A stretch of 64,000 nucleotides of DNA from DASPWW01 sp963756745 (GCA_963756745.1 CAVWOU010000011.1:1-64000); one strand, 5' to 3'; numbered from the stretch's first letter, positions 45,377 through 53,337 are shown. A program made the numbers and translations. Notes: generated by a model not told the origin, from the letters alone.

Positions 45377-46207
45377 TCACGCGGGCGCCCGCCCCGACGC
45401 CAGCTTCGCGACGACCGGAAGCTCGAATCCGTCGCGTGTGCGGTGCGCTTCGAGGCGGTGGTCGAAGGCGTCGCGAATCCGCCCGCGGAGCTCCTCCGGC
45501 TGTGCGTCGATCACCGCGCTCGCCCGCAGGACGCTTCCCATGTTGCCCTGCCAGAACTCGTCGGAGCCTCGGACCGGCAGCATGAGCGACAGCGTCTCCA
45601 CTTCGACGTCGCGGATTCCCGCGGCGCGCAGCAGCGCGGCAAACTTGGAGTCGTCGGCGAAGCGGTAGGGATCGGGTCCGCCGGCGAGCTCGGCGGGCTC
45701 CCGTGCGCCGACGTCGGCGATCGCGTCCGACACCACCCCGAGCAGGCGATTGCGCTCCGGGCGATCCCATACCGAGTACGCGAGCGCGCCGCCGGGCGCC
45801 AGCACGCGAGCCGACTCGCGCACGGCGCGCTCGGGGTCCGGGAGGTGGTTGAGGACGAAGCCGCCCACCACGGCGTCGAAGCTCCCGTCCTCGAACGGCA
45901 GGTCCTCCGCGTCGGCCCAGCGGAACTCGAGCTCCGGCTGGCGGCGTCTGGCAAGCGCGAGCATTGCGTCGGCGATGTCGATCCCGATCGGGTGGGCACC
46001 GCGGGCCGCCGCGCGCTCGGCAACGTACCCGGGACCGGTTGCAACGTCGAGCACCCGAGTGTCGTGTCGCACACCCGCGGCGTCGAGCAGCGCCTCCGCG
46101 AGGCGCGCGGTCATCCCGCCCAGGAGGTCCCCGTAGGTCCCGGCGCGCCTGCTCCATCCCTCCGCCTCGAAGGCCTTGAACCCCTCCAGATCGTGTCTCT
46201 CGCTCAC
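45377..46207 (-). CDS. Class I SAM-dependent methyltransferase
   Basis: 276 residues. Motif I is TRVLDVATGPGYVAERAAAR, with the SAM-ribose acidic residue in HPIGIDIADAMLALARRRQP. DLPFEDGSFDAVVGGFVLNH and RVLAPGGALAYSVWDRPERN are standard. It carries a long C-terminal part (DPYRFADDSKFAALLRAAGI ... FEVE-like VEVETLSLMLPVRGSDEFWQ) seen in small-molecule methyltransferases. The GTG start at 46207 faces the TTG start of a metallo-hydrolase gene 24 bp away, so the two share a very short divergent promoter region. It converges with the previous methyltransferase. Substrate unknown. Confidence 0.88.
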   Translation of the reverse strand: MSERHDLEGFKAFEAEGWSRRAGTYGDLLGGMTARLAEALLDAAGVRHDTRVLDVATGPGYVAERAAARGAHPIGIDIADAMLALARRRQPELEFRWADAEDLPFEDGSFDAVVGGFVLNHLPDPERAVRESARVLAPGGALAYSVWDRPERNRLLGVVSDAIADVGAREPAELAGGPDPYRFADDSKFAALLRAAGIRDVEVETLSLMLPVRGSDEFWQGNMGSVLRASAVIDAQPEELRGRIRDAFDHRLEAHRTRDGFELPVVAKLASGRAPA

Positions 46208-46231
46208 GGCCGCGATTATCCTGCCCCTTGC

Positions 46232-46901
46232 TTGAGGCAGCTCGCGTCCGACCTGTGGCAGCTCCGGGGTTTCCCTCGAAACGGCATCAACGTCTATCTC
46301 GCGGAGGACGTGCTGATCGACGCCGCGACCAAACAATCGGGCCGGCGGATCCGCAGCGAGATCGAGGACCGGCCGCTCTCGCTGGTCGCGCTCACCCACG
46401 CGCACCCCGATCATCAGGGCGCCGTCCAGGAGGTCTGCGAGGCGCGACACGTGCCACTCGCCTGTCACGCCGACGACGTCGACGCGATGGAGGGCCGCCG
46501 GCCGATGGGCCCGCCGGAGCATCAGGGTCAACCGATCAACCGCCTGATCATGCGCTACTTCGCCGGACCACCGCGCAACGTCGACCGGGTGCTCCACGAG
46601 GGTGACGAGGTGGCGGGATTCCGGATCATTCACGCGCCCGGCCACTCGCCGGGTGAGGTGATCTATTTCCGCGAGTCGGATCGCGTCGCGATCGCCGGCG
46701 ACGTGATCAACACGATGAACGTGTTCACGGGAATCCCGGGCGTGCGTGAGCCGCCCGGCATCTTCACCCTCGATCCCGTCGAGAACCGCCGCTCGATCCG
46801 CAAGCTGCTCGACCTCCGACCATCGCTCGTGTGCGTGGGGCACGGCGCCCCCTTTGCGCGACATCGCAAAGCTCGAGCGGCTGGTAGAGAACCTGCCCTG
46901 A
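46232..46901 (+). CDS. MBL-fold metallo-hydrolase, frameshifted near the 3' end
   Basis: About 223 residues. Metal-binding motif THAHPDHQGAVQ, the following His in RIIHAPGHSPGEVIYF, the Asp in VAIAGDVINTMNVFTG and the final His in LVCVGHGAPF form the standard MBL site. The last 15 residues (DIAKLERLVENLP) are in a frame one base away, joined near 46850 in a CCCCCTTTG run, and the stop is at 46899-46901. Without the shift the frame would run on through the intergenic repeat. The start is a TTG at 46232, so the start is uncertain. It is probably a glyoxalase-II-like or lactonase-like enzyme. Confidence 0.8.
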
Positions 46902-46903
46902 AC

Positions 46904-46988
46904 AAATCCCGCGACGTGCTCCGCCGGGGGAGGCGCCGCGTCAGCGGCGCCGAGGGGGCGAAGCCCCCATGTCCGCCGTCGCGGGGCC
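46904..46988 (+). repeat. Folded intergenic repeat family 2, copy 2 (after MBL gene)
   Basis: Starting 2 bases after the MBL stop, AAATCCCGCGACGTGCTCCG leads to hairpin 1 (GGCGCCGC-GTCA-GCGGCGCC), hairpin 2 (GGGGGC-GAA-GCCCCC), and CCGCCGTCGCGGGGCC, whose CGTCGCGG pairs with CCGCGACG at the 5' end. Compared with copy 1 the sequence of hairpin 1 differs on both sides but still pairs. Its far end encodes the last residues of the convergent LLM oxidoreductase. Confidence 0.8.
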
Positions 46989-48020
46989 TGCGAGGGTCCT
47001 GGGAGCGAAGGCCTCTACGATCCGCTGCTGGTAGGCGGCGATCTGCTCGGGCGGGATGAAGTACGTCGGCGGGCTCAGGAACACCCCGTCGCCGCGCTCG
47101 GCGACCTCCTCGACGCGCGCCCGGACCCTGTCGAGCGGGCCGGCGGCGCAGTAGGTGTCGACCATCTCGTCGGTGACGTGGCCGGGCATTGCGGCGAGGT
47201 CGCCGGCGCGGAACGAGTCGCCGACCGCGGCCCCCTGCTCGCCGAACCCGTGCATCTCCCACAGCGGCATGTAGGTCCGGACCGTCGCGTAGAAGGCGAT
47301 GGTGCGGCGCGCCGCGTCGCGCGCGGCCGCCTCGTCGTCGTCGATCGCGCAGCACACGGTGGGGATGAAGTCGAAGTCACCCCGCTCGCGGCCCGAGCGC
47401 GCCAGGCCGCGCTCGAAGTTCGCGACGAGCACCTCGTCGAGCCATCGCATCGAGCACATCGGGTGGCCGATCAGGCCGTCGGCGACGTCGCCGGCCATTC
47501 GCGCCATCCCCTCGCGGACAGCGGCCGTGTAGATCGGGACCGACTCGCGCGCGGGCGGGTGTGGCCGGACCCATCCCTTGATGTCCACGCCGACGTACTC
47601 GCCCTCGTAGCGGATCGGCTCCCCTCTGTGGGCCTTGGACATGATCAGCCGCACCGCCTCGATGGCCTCGCGCAGGTGCGGCGCCGGACGCCCGTACTCG
47701 ACCCCGTGCCAGGTCTCGTTCAGCCGCTTGACTCCCGCGCCGAGCCCGAGCCGGAAGCGCCCGCCCGACATCTCGTCCACGTCGAGCGCCGAGACGGCGA
47801 GGATGAACGGGCTGCGAGTGAATGCCCATGCGATCCCGGTGCCCACCCCGACCCGCTCGGTCCGTGCTGCTAGCCATGTCGCCTGCGTGAACGAGCTGCG
47901 GAAGAGCTCCGGCGCCCACACGCACTCGATCCCCGCCGCCTCGGCTTCGCTTGCCTGGGATGCGAGCTTCTCAGTGGTGCCGCCCATCGCGGCGATCGAG
48001 ATCCTTTCCAGCGCGCTCAC
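46941..48020 (-). CDS. LLM-class (luciferase-like) F420-dependent oxidoreductase
   Basis: 359 residues of the luciferase-like TIM-barrel family. Typical segments are ECVWAPELFRSSFTQATWLA, RVGVGTGIAWAFTRSPFILA, LGLGAGVKRLNETWHGVEYG, HLREAIEAVRLIMSKAHRGE and VPIYTAAVREGMARMAGDVA. It is likely to use reduced coenzyme F420, as is common in actinobacteria, but FMN cannot be excluded. The C-terminal LAGPATADMGASPPRRR is encoded by repeat family 2, so the natural tail may have been altered by the insertion. Substrate unknown. Confidence 0.87.
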   Translation of the reverse strand: MSALERISIAAMGGTTEKLASQASEAEAAGIECVWAPELFRSSFTQATWLAARTERVGVGTGIAWAFTRSPFILAVSALDVDEMSGGRFRLGLGAGVKRLNETWHGVEYGRPAPHLREAIEAVRLIMSKAHRGEPIRYEGEYVGVDIKGWVRPHPPARESVPIYTAAVREGMARMAGDVADGLIGHPMCSMRWLDEVLVANFERGLARSGRERGDFDFIPTVCCAIDDDEAAARDAARRTIAFYATVRTYMPLWEMHGFGEQGAAVGDSFRAGDLAAMPGHVTDEMVDTYCAAGPLDRVRARVEEVAERGDGVFLSPPTYFIPPEQIAAYQQRIVEAFAPRTLAGPATADMGASPPRRR

Positions 48021-48038
48021 CGAGCGGCACCCTAAAGC

Positions 48039-48060
48039 GAGGGCCGCCGCGGGGGCCCTC
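48039..48060 (-). terminator. Terminator-like hairpin after lipoprotein gene
   Basis: On the minus strand GAGGGCC, an 8-base GC-rich loop, then GGCCCTC, followed by GCTTTAGGG. It lies between the lipoprotein stop at 48091 and the LLM gene start at 48020. Confidence 0.5.
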
Positions 48061-48090
48061 CCCGGGGCTTACCCTCTTCGTCGGCTTCCT

Positions 48091-48543
48091 CTAGCTGGCG
48101 CACTTCTCGAAGCCGTACTCCTTGCCTAGCTTGGTCGTCTCCGCGAATGGATCTTGGCCGCGCTGCGCAATCAGGCTCGGGTCCTGCTCGACCTTGTCGA
48201 GGGCCTGCTGCGCGGAGTCCAGGAACGCGCTCACCTGCTCCTCATCGGCCTGGGGGGGCGTCAGAGCCCGAACATCATCGATCTGGCCCTGGATGTTCGG
48301 CACCAGCATGTCCGAAGCGAACTGCTCGATCTCCTGCTTGGACGGCTGGCCCTTGCCGAACGCCTGGGCGCCCGCCTGATCGAGCTTCTTGTCGCCCTTG
48401 GCGCAGATCGCGTCTGCCTGGGAGATGAAGTCCTGCTTGCTGAGCGCCGCGGTGGTCGTCTCGTCGTCGTCGCCGCCGCATCCCGCGGCGACGAGCGCCC
48501 CACCGACCCCGATCACCGCGAGCACCATCACTGCCTTGTGCAT
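48091..48543 (-). CDS. Secreted lipoprotein of unknown function
   Basis: 150 residues. It has a classic lipobox: VMVLAVIGVGGALVAAGCGG, with the lipid-modified Cys at about residue 22, followed by an acidic Asp/Glu/Thr-rich linker. The mature part is helical (FISQADAICAKGDKKLDQAG, VSAFLDSAQQALDKVEQDPS) and has two more Cys, in ICAKG and at the end (EKCAS), that may form a disulfide. Similar lipoproteins with the ADAICA segment are frequent in Solirubrobacterales. A good ribosome site (GGGGAGG) precedes the ATG at 48543. It is probably anchored outside the membrane. Confidence 0.85.
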   Translation of the reverse strand: MHKAVMVLAVIGVGGALVAAGCGGDDDETTTAALSKQDFISQADAICAKGDKKLDQAGAQAFGKGQPSKQEIEQFASDMLVPNIQGQIDDVRALTPPQADEEQVSAFLDSAQQALDKVEQDPSLIAQRGQDPFAETTKLGKEYGFEKCAS

Positions 48544-48588
48544 GAAACCTCCCCGATCGACCTCGTACCAGCGGCGGGACTTTAGTGC

Positions 48589-49242
48589 CTATACCGGCGT
48601 GGCGGCGAGCGAGCGCCACAGATACAGACACGCGAGCGTGCGGTGGGGGCGCCACGGCTCGGCGATCCGCTCGAGCTCTGCCGGGGCGGGAAGCTCGTCG
48701 AGCTCGTACGCGAGCTGGACGGCGCGGCGGATCCCGAGGTCGCCCGTCGCGACCACGTCCGGACGGCCGAGGTGGAAGATCAGGAACATCTCCGCCGTCC
48801 AGCGGCCGACGCCGTGGATCTCGATCAGCGCAGCGACGACATCCTCGTCGGCCAGGTCCGGCAGCTTCTTCAGCTCGAGCCGTCCGTCGGTGATCCGGGT
48901 CGCGAGGTCTCGCAGGAACCCGACCTTCCCCCGCGACAGGCCGGCGCCCCTCAGGACATCGTCGTCCGCGGCAAGCAGCTCGGCCGGCGTCGGCATCCTG
49001 CCGCCGAACGCGTCCTGCAGCTTCCCCCAGATCGAGGCGGCGGCCTTGGTCGACAGCTGCTGTCCCACGATCGCGCGAGCAATCGCCTCGTACGCGTCCG
49101 GGCGACTGCCACGCCGGTCGGTGGCGGGGTCGATCGGCCCGCCTTCGTCGATCAGGCGGCGCAGGACAGGGTCCTGCCCGCGCAAGTACTCATCCGGTGA
49201 CCCTGCGGCGCCCGGACGCGAAGCGGAGGACGCCGCAGGCAT
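48589..49242 (-). CDS. DNA-3-methyladenine glycosylase II-like (HhH-GPD)
   Basis: 217 residues. The helix-hairpin-helix is ALIEIHGVGRWTAEMFLIFH and the catalytic Asp of the GPD motif is in VVATGDLGIRRAVQLAYELD. AIVGQQLSTKAAASIWGKLQ is the substrate pocket helix. AlkA-type enzymes remove alkylated bases. It has no iron-sulfur cluster Cys set. It is 10 bp downstream of the thiolase stop on the same strand, so it may be co-transcribed, probably without functional link. Confidence 0.9.
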   Translation of the reverse strand: MPAASSASRPGAAGSPDEYLRGQDPVLRRLIDEGGPIDPATDRRGSRPDAYEAIARAIVGQQLSTKAAASIWGKLQDAFGGRMPTPAELLAADDDVLRGAGLSRGKVGFLRDLATRITDGRLELKKLPDLADEDVVAALIEIHGVGRWTAEMFLIFHLGRPDVVATGDLGIRRAVQLAYELDELPAPAELERIAEPWRPHRTLACLYLWRSLAATPV

Positions 49243-49251
49243 TGATTCCCT

Positions 49252-50430
49252 TCAGACGCGCTGGATGATCGTCCCTGTGCCGAGGCCGCCGCCGCAGCAC
49301 ATCGTGACCAGGCCGAGCTCCTTGTCGGAGCGCTCGAGCTCGTGCAGAAGCGTGGTGATCAGCCGCGCGCCGGTCGACCCGAGCGGGTGGCCGAGCGCGA
49401 TCGCGCCGCCGTTGACGTTCACGCGATCCATGTCCGGCTCGAGCTCCCGCCGCCACGCCGCGACGACCGAGGCGAACGCCTCGTTGATCTCGATCAGGTC
49501 GATGTCGTCGAGCTTCATCCCGTTGCGGTCGAGCAGCTTCCTCGTCGCCGGGATCGGGCCGGTGAGCATGATCACCGGGTCGACGCCGACCGTGGTCTGG
49601 TCGAGCACCCGGGCGCGGGGCTTGAGCCCCAGCTCGTCGGCCTTATCGCGGGTCATCAGCAGCACAGCCGCCGCGCCGTCGGAGACCTGCGAGGAGTTTC
49701 CCGCGGTGACCTTGCCGTCCTCCTTGAACGCCGGCTTCAGCTGGGAGAGCTTCTCGAGGTTCGTGTCGGGGCGGATCCCCTGGTCGGTCGCGTAGGTGTC
49801 GCCGTTGACCTTGAACGGAATGATCTCGCGCTCGAAGCGACCCTCCTCGGTCGCGCGAGCGGCTAGCTGGTGCGAGCGCAGGCCGATCTCGTCGAGCTCG
49901 GAGCGGGGGATCTCCCACTTGTCGGCGATCATCTCGGCCGAGATCCCCTGCGGGACGAGGTTGTAGCGCTCGAGCAGCTGGGGCGAGAACGCCATCCCGT
50001 GCTCCTGCATCACCTCCATGCTGTCGGCGAACGAGATGTGGCCCATGTGCTCCACTCCGCCGCCGATCACCGTGTCGGCAACGCCGGATGCGACGAGCGC
50101 GGCTCCGAAGTTGACCGCCTGCTGGGCCGAGCCACACTGGCGATCGACGGTCGTGGCGGGAGTCTCGATTGGAAGGCCGGCCTCGAGCCAGGCGTTGCGG
50201 GCGATGTTGATCCCCTGCTCGCCGAACTGCTGCACGCATCCCGCGATCGCGTCCTCGACAACGGCGGGATCGATCCCGGCGCGCTCGATGACGTCGCTGT
50301 AGGTCTTCGCCAAGAGGTTGCTGGCGTGGACGTCCTTGTAGTAGCCCTTCTCCTCGTGGCCGCGGCCGATCGGCGTCCGCGCGGCCTCGACGATGACCAC
50401 CTCACGACCCTGGAAGCTGCCGTTCTTCAT
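49252..50430 (-). CDS. Acetyl-CoA C-acyltransferase (thiolase)
   Basis: 392 residues. The acylated Cys is in TVDRQCGSAQQAVNFGAALV, the His in NGGAIALGHPLGSTGARLIT and the second active Cys in LGLVTMCCGGGLGTGTIIQR. ARTPIGRGHEEKGYYKDVHA at the N-terminus and NEAFASVVAAWRRELEPDMD are typical. The start at 50430 (MKNGSFQGRE) is chosen because GGAGGGCGTG lies just before it, while the ATG at 50442 has no ribosome site. An operator palindrome lies 87 bp upstream. It cleaves 3-ketoacyl-CoA in beta-oxidation; the divergent 3-hydroxyacyl-CoA dehydrogenase gene supplies the previous step. Confidence 0.94.
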   Translation of the reverse strand: MKNGSFQGREVVIVEAARTPIGRGHEEKGYYKDVHASNLLAKTYSDVIERAGIDPAVVEDAIAGCVQQFGEQGINIARNAWLEAGLPIETPATTVDRQCGSAQQAVNFGAALVASGVADTVIGGGVEHMGHISFADSMEVMQEHGMAFSPQLLERYNLVPQGISAEMIADKWEIPRSELDEIGLRSHQLAARATEEGRFEREIIPFKVNGDTYATDQGIRPDTNLEKLSQLKPAFKEDGKVTAGNSSQVSDGAAAVLLMTRDKADELGLKPRARVLDQTTVGVDPVIMLTGPIPATRKLLDRNGMKLDDIDLIEINEAFASVVAAWRRELEPDMDRVNVNGGAIALGHPLGSTGARLITTLLHELERSDKELGLVTMCCGGGLGTGTIIQRV

Positions 50431-50465
50431 CACGCCCTCCATTCGGGATCCGAGTCTGCAGCGAC

Positions 50466-50491
50466 CGCACGATCTGCTTGCAGATCGGGCG
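50466..50491. repeat. Palindrome family 3 (thiolase upstream region)
   Basis: CGCACGATCTGC, then TT, then GCAGATCGGGCG: 8 perfect inner pairs, one mismatch and three outer pairs. Read on the minus strand the centre is GCAAGC with a GCGGT flank, as in the other members. It lies between the thiolase start and the operator, so as RNA it would be in the thiolase leader. Confidence 0.65.
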
Positions 50492-50516
50492 AGTTATTCG
50501 AGCATATCCGATTGAC

Positions 50517-50530
50517 TGACTGGCCAGTCA
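50517..50530. promoter_or_regulatory. Palindromic operator in thiolase/hydroxyacyl-CoA dehydrogenase divergent region
   Basis: TGACTGGCCAGTCA is a perfect 14-bp palindrome, followed by ACCAAATT; the same core with one change lies before the acyl-CoA dehydrogenase gene. On the minus strand TTGACT at its edge, about 17 bp from GATATG, could form a thiolase promoter overlapped by the operator, as expected for repression. Confidence 0.72.
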
Positions 50531-50538
50531 ACCAAATT

Positions 50539-50575
50539 CCGCTGATGTGCTCCGCTCCCGCTCCGCCATCAGCGG
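50539..50575 (+). other. Stem-loop in the 3-hydroxyacyl-CoA dehydrogenase leader
   Basis: CCGCTGATG (50539-50547) pairs with CATCAGCGG (50567-50575), a perfect 9-bp stem around a 19-base pyrimidine-rich loop. It lies between the operator and the GTG start at 50612. Possible attenuator or mRNA stabiliser; no known class is recognised. Confidence 0.4.
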
Positions 50576-50611
50576 GTTGGTGCCGGGCCGAGGTTTGGAA
50601 GGATCTGGGCC

Positions 50612-51433
50612 GTGAGTGACGGGGCATACGAGCGGCCAGCGATCGCCGGCAGCGGCGTGATCGCGTGCGGGCTGGCGGCGTCAGCCAGCGCCGCCGGTCG
50701 CGTCCAGCTGCTGGCGCGCAGCGACGCGTCGGCGTGGCGCGCCGAGGAGCAGGCGCAGTCGCAGGCGGCGAAGGTGTCCGATGGTGATCCGGGCGAGGTG
50801 CGGGTGACGACGGACGTCAACGACCTCGTCGACTGCGACCTCGTCGTCGAGGCGATCATCGAAGACCCCGACGCGAAGCGGCAGTACCTCGCCGAGCTGG
50901 GGACGGCCGCCGCGGACGCCGACCTCGCGACCACGACCTCGTCGCTGAGCGTGTCCGCGCTGGGGGATGGCAGCGGCCACCCCGAGCGACTGTTCGGGCT
51001 CCACGTCTTCAACCCCGTGCAGAAGATGGAGCTGGTCGAGCTGTGTCTGCCGGAGGGGCTGCGGTCGGGGGTTGGCGAGCGGGCCAGAGCGTGGTGCCGG
51101 GCGCTTGGCAAGACCGCGGTCGAGGTCCCGGACCAGGCCGGGTTCGTGGTCAACCGGCTGCTGTTCCCGTACCTGTTCGACGCGGTCCGGATGCTCGAGC
51201 GAACCGAGCTTCAGCCCGATGACGTCGACAGCTGCATGACCATGGGAGCCGGCCACCCGATGGGCCCGCTGAAGCTGCTCGACTTCGTCGGGCTCGACGT
51301 CGCGGTGGCGATCGGGGACGGCCTGCACCGCGACTCGGGCGCCGCCGAGCACGAGGCTCCCGAGCTGCTCAGGCGGCTCGTCGAAGACGGAAAGCTCGGC
51401 CGCAAGAGCGGCGCCGGCTTCTACGAGTACTAG
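50612..51433 (+). CDS. 3-hydroxyacyl-CoA dehydrogenase
   Basis: 273 residues. An N-terminal Rossmann fold (AIAGSGVIACGLAASASAAG) with a shortened nucleotide-binding part leads to DCDLVVEAIIEDPDAKRQYL. The family signature FGLHVFNPVQKMELVELCLP has the catalytic His, and the C-terminal domain has VPDQAGFVVNRLLFPYLFDA, MGAGHPMGPLKLLDFVGLDV and the ending GRKSGAGFYEY. The start is a GTG at 50612. It oxidises 3-hydroxyacyl-CoA; with the divergent thiolase and the acyl-CoA dehydrogenase at 41.5 kb it covers most of beta-oxidation except enoyl-CoA hydratase. Confidence 0.93.
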   Translation: MSDGAYERPAIAGSGVIACGLAASASAAGRVQLLARSDASAWRAEEQAQSQAAKVSDGDPGEVRVTTDVNDLVDCDLVVEAIIEDPDAKRQYLAELGTAAADADLATTTSSLSVSALGDGSGHPERLFGLHVFNPVQKMELVELCLPEGLRSGVGERARAWCRALGKTAVEVPDQAGFVVNRLLFPYLFDAVRMLERTELQPDDVDSCMTMGAGHPMGPLKLLDFVGLDVAVAIGDGLHRDSGAAEHEAPELLRRLVEDGKLGRKSGAGFYEY

Positions 51434-51457
51434 GCACCACGCGCGCCCTTTGCAAAC

Positions 51458-51483
51458 CGCGAGATCTGCTTGCAGATCTCGCG
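51458..51483. repeat. Palindrome family 3 (between convergent genes)
   Basis: CGCGAGATCTGC, TT, GCAGATCTCGCG: perfect 12-bp arms. As RNA from either strand it makes a long hairpin; on the plus strand the loop is a stable CUUG tetraloop. It lies between the 3-hydroxyacyl-CoA dehydrogenase stop and the end of the minus-strand gene at 51490, so it may also act as a bidirectional terminator. Confidence 0.7.
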
Positions 51484-51489
51484 CCTTGT

Positions 51490-51786
51490 CTAGGCTTTGC
51501 GCGAGCGCGCCTTGCCCTTGCGGCGGGCCTTCGTCCGCACCGCGGACTTCGCCGGCTCGGGCCGGCTTCCGCACAGGTCCCACACCACGTCGGCCTCCGA
51601 CACCCCCTGGTGCTTCGCGGTGCGGGCGACCTCGTCCCACGGAAGCTCGGCCTCGGGGAGCTCGTCCCAGCGGGCCAGGTCGAGTGCCTGAAGAGAGCGC
51701 TGGAGCGCCGGGCCAAGGTGCTCCTGTGCGCGGAGCAACGCCCTCAGTACCTCGAGCTGCTTATCGGTGAGCCGGACTATCCACAT
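51490..51786 (-). CDS. Small basic-tailed protein, unknown function
   Basis: 98 residues from the ATG at 51786 (MWIVRLTDKQLEVLRALLRA); an ATG at 51822 would add 12 residues. It starts with a helix-rich part (QEHLGPALQRSLQALDLARW, ELPWDEVARTAKHQGVSEAD) and ends in a very basic tail (KARRKGKARSRKA). The tail suggests nucleic-acid binding. I do not recognise a family. Confidence 0.6.
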   Translation of the reverse strand: MWIVRLTDKQLEVLRALLRAQEHLGPALQRSLQALDLARWDELPEAELPWDEVARTAKHQGVSEADVVWDLCGSRPEPAKSAVRTKARRKGKARSRKA

Positions 51787-51879
51787 CCTGCTAACGCCTC
51801 CTCGCTCGCCGGATGAGGGCAAGCTACGCGCGGACGCGGACGGAAGGGTGGGGTCCGATCGACCGTAAATTGCGGCCGT

Positions 51880-53178
51880 TCAGGCCGCTGCTTCCTGCGG
51901 AGGATGGATGCGGACCGCGACGATCCGGTTCTCGCGCACCGATTCGACCCGGATCGCGTAGCCGTCGGCCTCGATCACGTCGCCGCGCTTCGGAAGCCGC
52001 CCCAGCTCGCCGAACACGTACCCGCCGACCGAGTTGTACGCGTCGGTGTCCACGGGCAGGTCGATGCCGACATCGACCAGATCACCGAGGGGCACGTGCC
52101 CGCGCACGTACCAGTCCCCGTTCGTCAGCCGCCGGACCTCGCCGGTGTGCGGGTCGGTCTCGTCCTCGATCTCCCCCACCACCTCCTCGAGGATGTCCTC
52201 GACGGTGACGATCCCAACGGTGCGGCCGTACTCGTCCACGACGACCGCCATGTAGATCTGCTGGCGCTGAAGCTCGGCGAGCAGGTCGTCGAGTGGCTTC
52301 GTCTCGGGGACGATCCACGCGTCGTTGATCGCGGGCTCGATCGAGGCGTCGGGGCCGTCCTGCATGTAGAGCCTCGCGAGGCTGTTGTTGTGCACGACCC
52401 CGCGCACCCGGTCGGGGTTGTCGTCCTCGATCACGAGCAACCGCGTGTGGCCGGAGGACACGCAGCGGCGCAACGCGCGCTCGGCGTTCTCCGACGCGTC
52501 CACGGTGACCACAGCCGGGATCGGCGTCATCACCTCCCGTGCCGCCTGCTCGTGGAGGTGGAAGACGCCAGACAGCATCCCGGCCTCGCCGGGGTCGAGC
52601 TGGCCGTCGGACCGGGACTGGTCGATGATCATCCTGACGTCCTCTGACGTAGGCTCCTCGCTCAGCTGGCGGGGGTTGACGCCGAACAGCCGCACGATCG
52701 CGTTCGAGATCCCGGTCAGCGCGAGGGTGATCGGCGCGGAAGCGGCGCGAAACCAGCGCAGCGGCGCGGCCAGGAACCGCGCGGTGCCCTCGGGCCTCGT
52801 GATCGCGAGCATCTTCGGGACCTGCTCTCCGACGCTGATGTGGAGTCCCGTTACGAGGGCGAAGGCGATCGCCACCGAGATTCCCACCGCGACGCCGTGC
52901 GAGAGGGCGCCGAAGATCGGCTCGATCAGTGTCGCGATAGCGGGCTCACCGAGGAATCCGATCCCGATCGAGGCCATCGTGATCCCGACCTGGCACGCGG
53001 ACAGGTACTCGTCGATATGGTCGAGCTCCTCCAGCGCCAGGCGCGCTCCCCTGCTTCCCTCCTCGGCGAGGCGCTCGATCCTAGTCTTCCGCGCGCGGAC
53101 GAGCGCGAACTCGGCGGCCACGAAGAGGCCATTGAGCGCGAGCAGCAACAGCAGGACGATTAACAGGACGGCAGTCAC
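51880..53178 (-). CDS. CNNM/CorC-type membrane protein with CBS pair
   Basis: 432 residues. The DUF21/CNNM membrane domain (about 1-190) has VLLIVLLLLLALNGLFVAAE, the GITMASIGIGFLGEPAIATL helix and VGEQVPKMLAITRPEGTARF. Two CBS domains follow (about 205-325; AREVMTPIPAVVTVDASENA, MAVVVDEYGRTVGIVTVEDI), then the CorC_HlyC domain (about 345-425; GDVIEADGYAIRVESVRENR). Such proteins are linked to magnesium or cobalt efflux; the older name hemolysin family is misleading. It is a single gene, divergent from the decarboxylase gene at 53338. Confidence 0.92.
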   Translation of the reverse strand: MTAVLLIVLLLLLALNGLFVAAEFALVRARKTRIERLAEEGSRGARLALEELDHIDEYLSACQVGITMASIGIGFLGEPAIATLIEPIFGALSHGVAVGISVAIAFALVTGLHISVGEQVPKMLAITRPEGTARFLAAPLRWFRAASAPITLALTGISNAIVRLFGVNPRQLSEEPTSEDVRMIIDQSRSDGQLDPGEAGMLSGVFHLHEQAAREVMTPIPAVVTVDASENAERALRRCVSSGHTRLLVIEDDNPDRVRGVVHNNSLARLYMQDGPDASIEPAINDAWIVPETKPLDDLLAELQRQQIYMAVVVDEYGRTVGIVTVEDILEEVVGEIEDETDPHTGEVRRLTNGDWYVRGHVPLGDLVDVGIDLPVDTDAYNSVGGYVFGELGRLPKRGDVIEADGYAIRVESVRENRIVAVRIHPPQEAAA

Positions 53179-53337
53179 GCGCTACGCCGGCGGGGCGCCC
53201 GGGACCGAGACCGACATGCAGGTTTTGGCCGCGGACTGGGAGGGTGGTCGTCGTCGTTCATCGCCGACGCGGCAAGGCTAGCATCGCGGTTGTCGGGCGA
53301 CCCCAGCCCCGCACGGCCGCGTCGTAGACTCGCGCGG

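Noticed and set aside
45443..47059. 538-codon plus-strand open frame spanning the methyltransferase and the MBL gene
   Set aside because: Only the part from 46232 has MBL motifs; the upstream part is antisense to the methyltransferase and the 3' part runs through a repeat after a frameshift.
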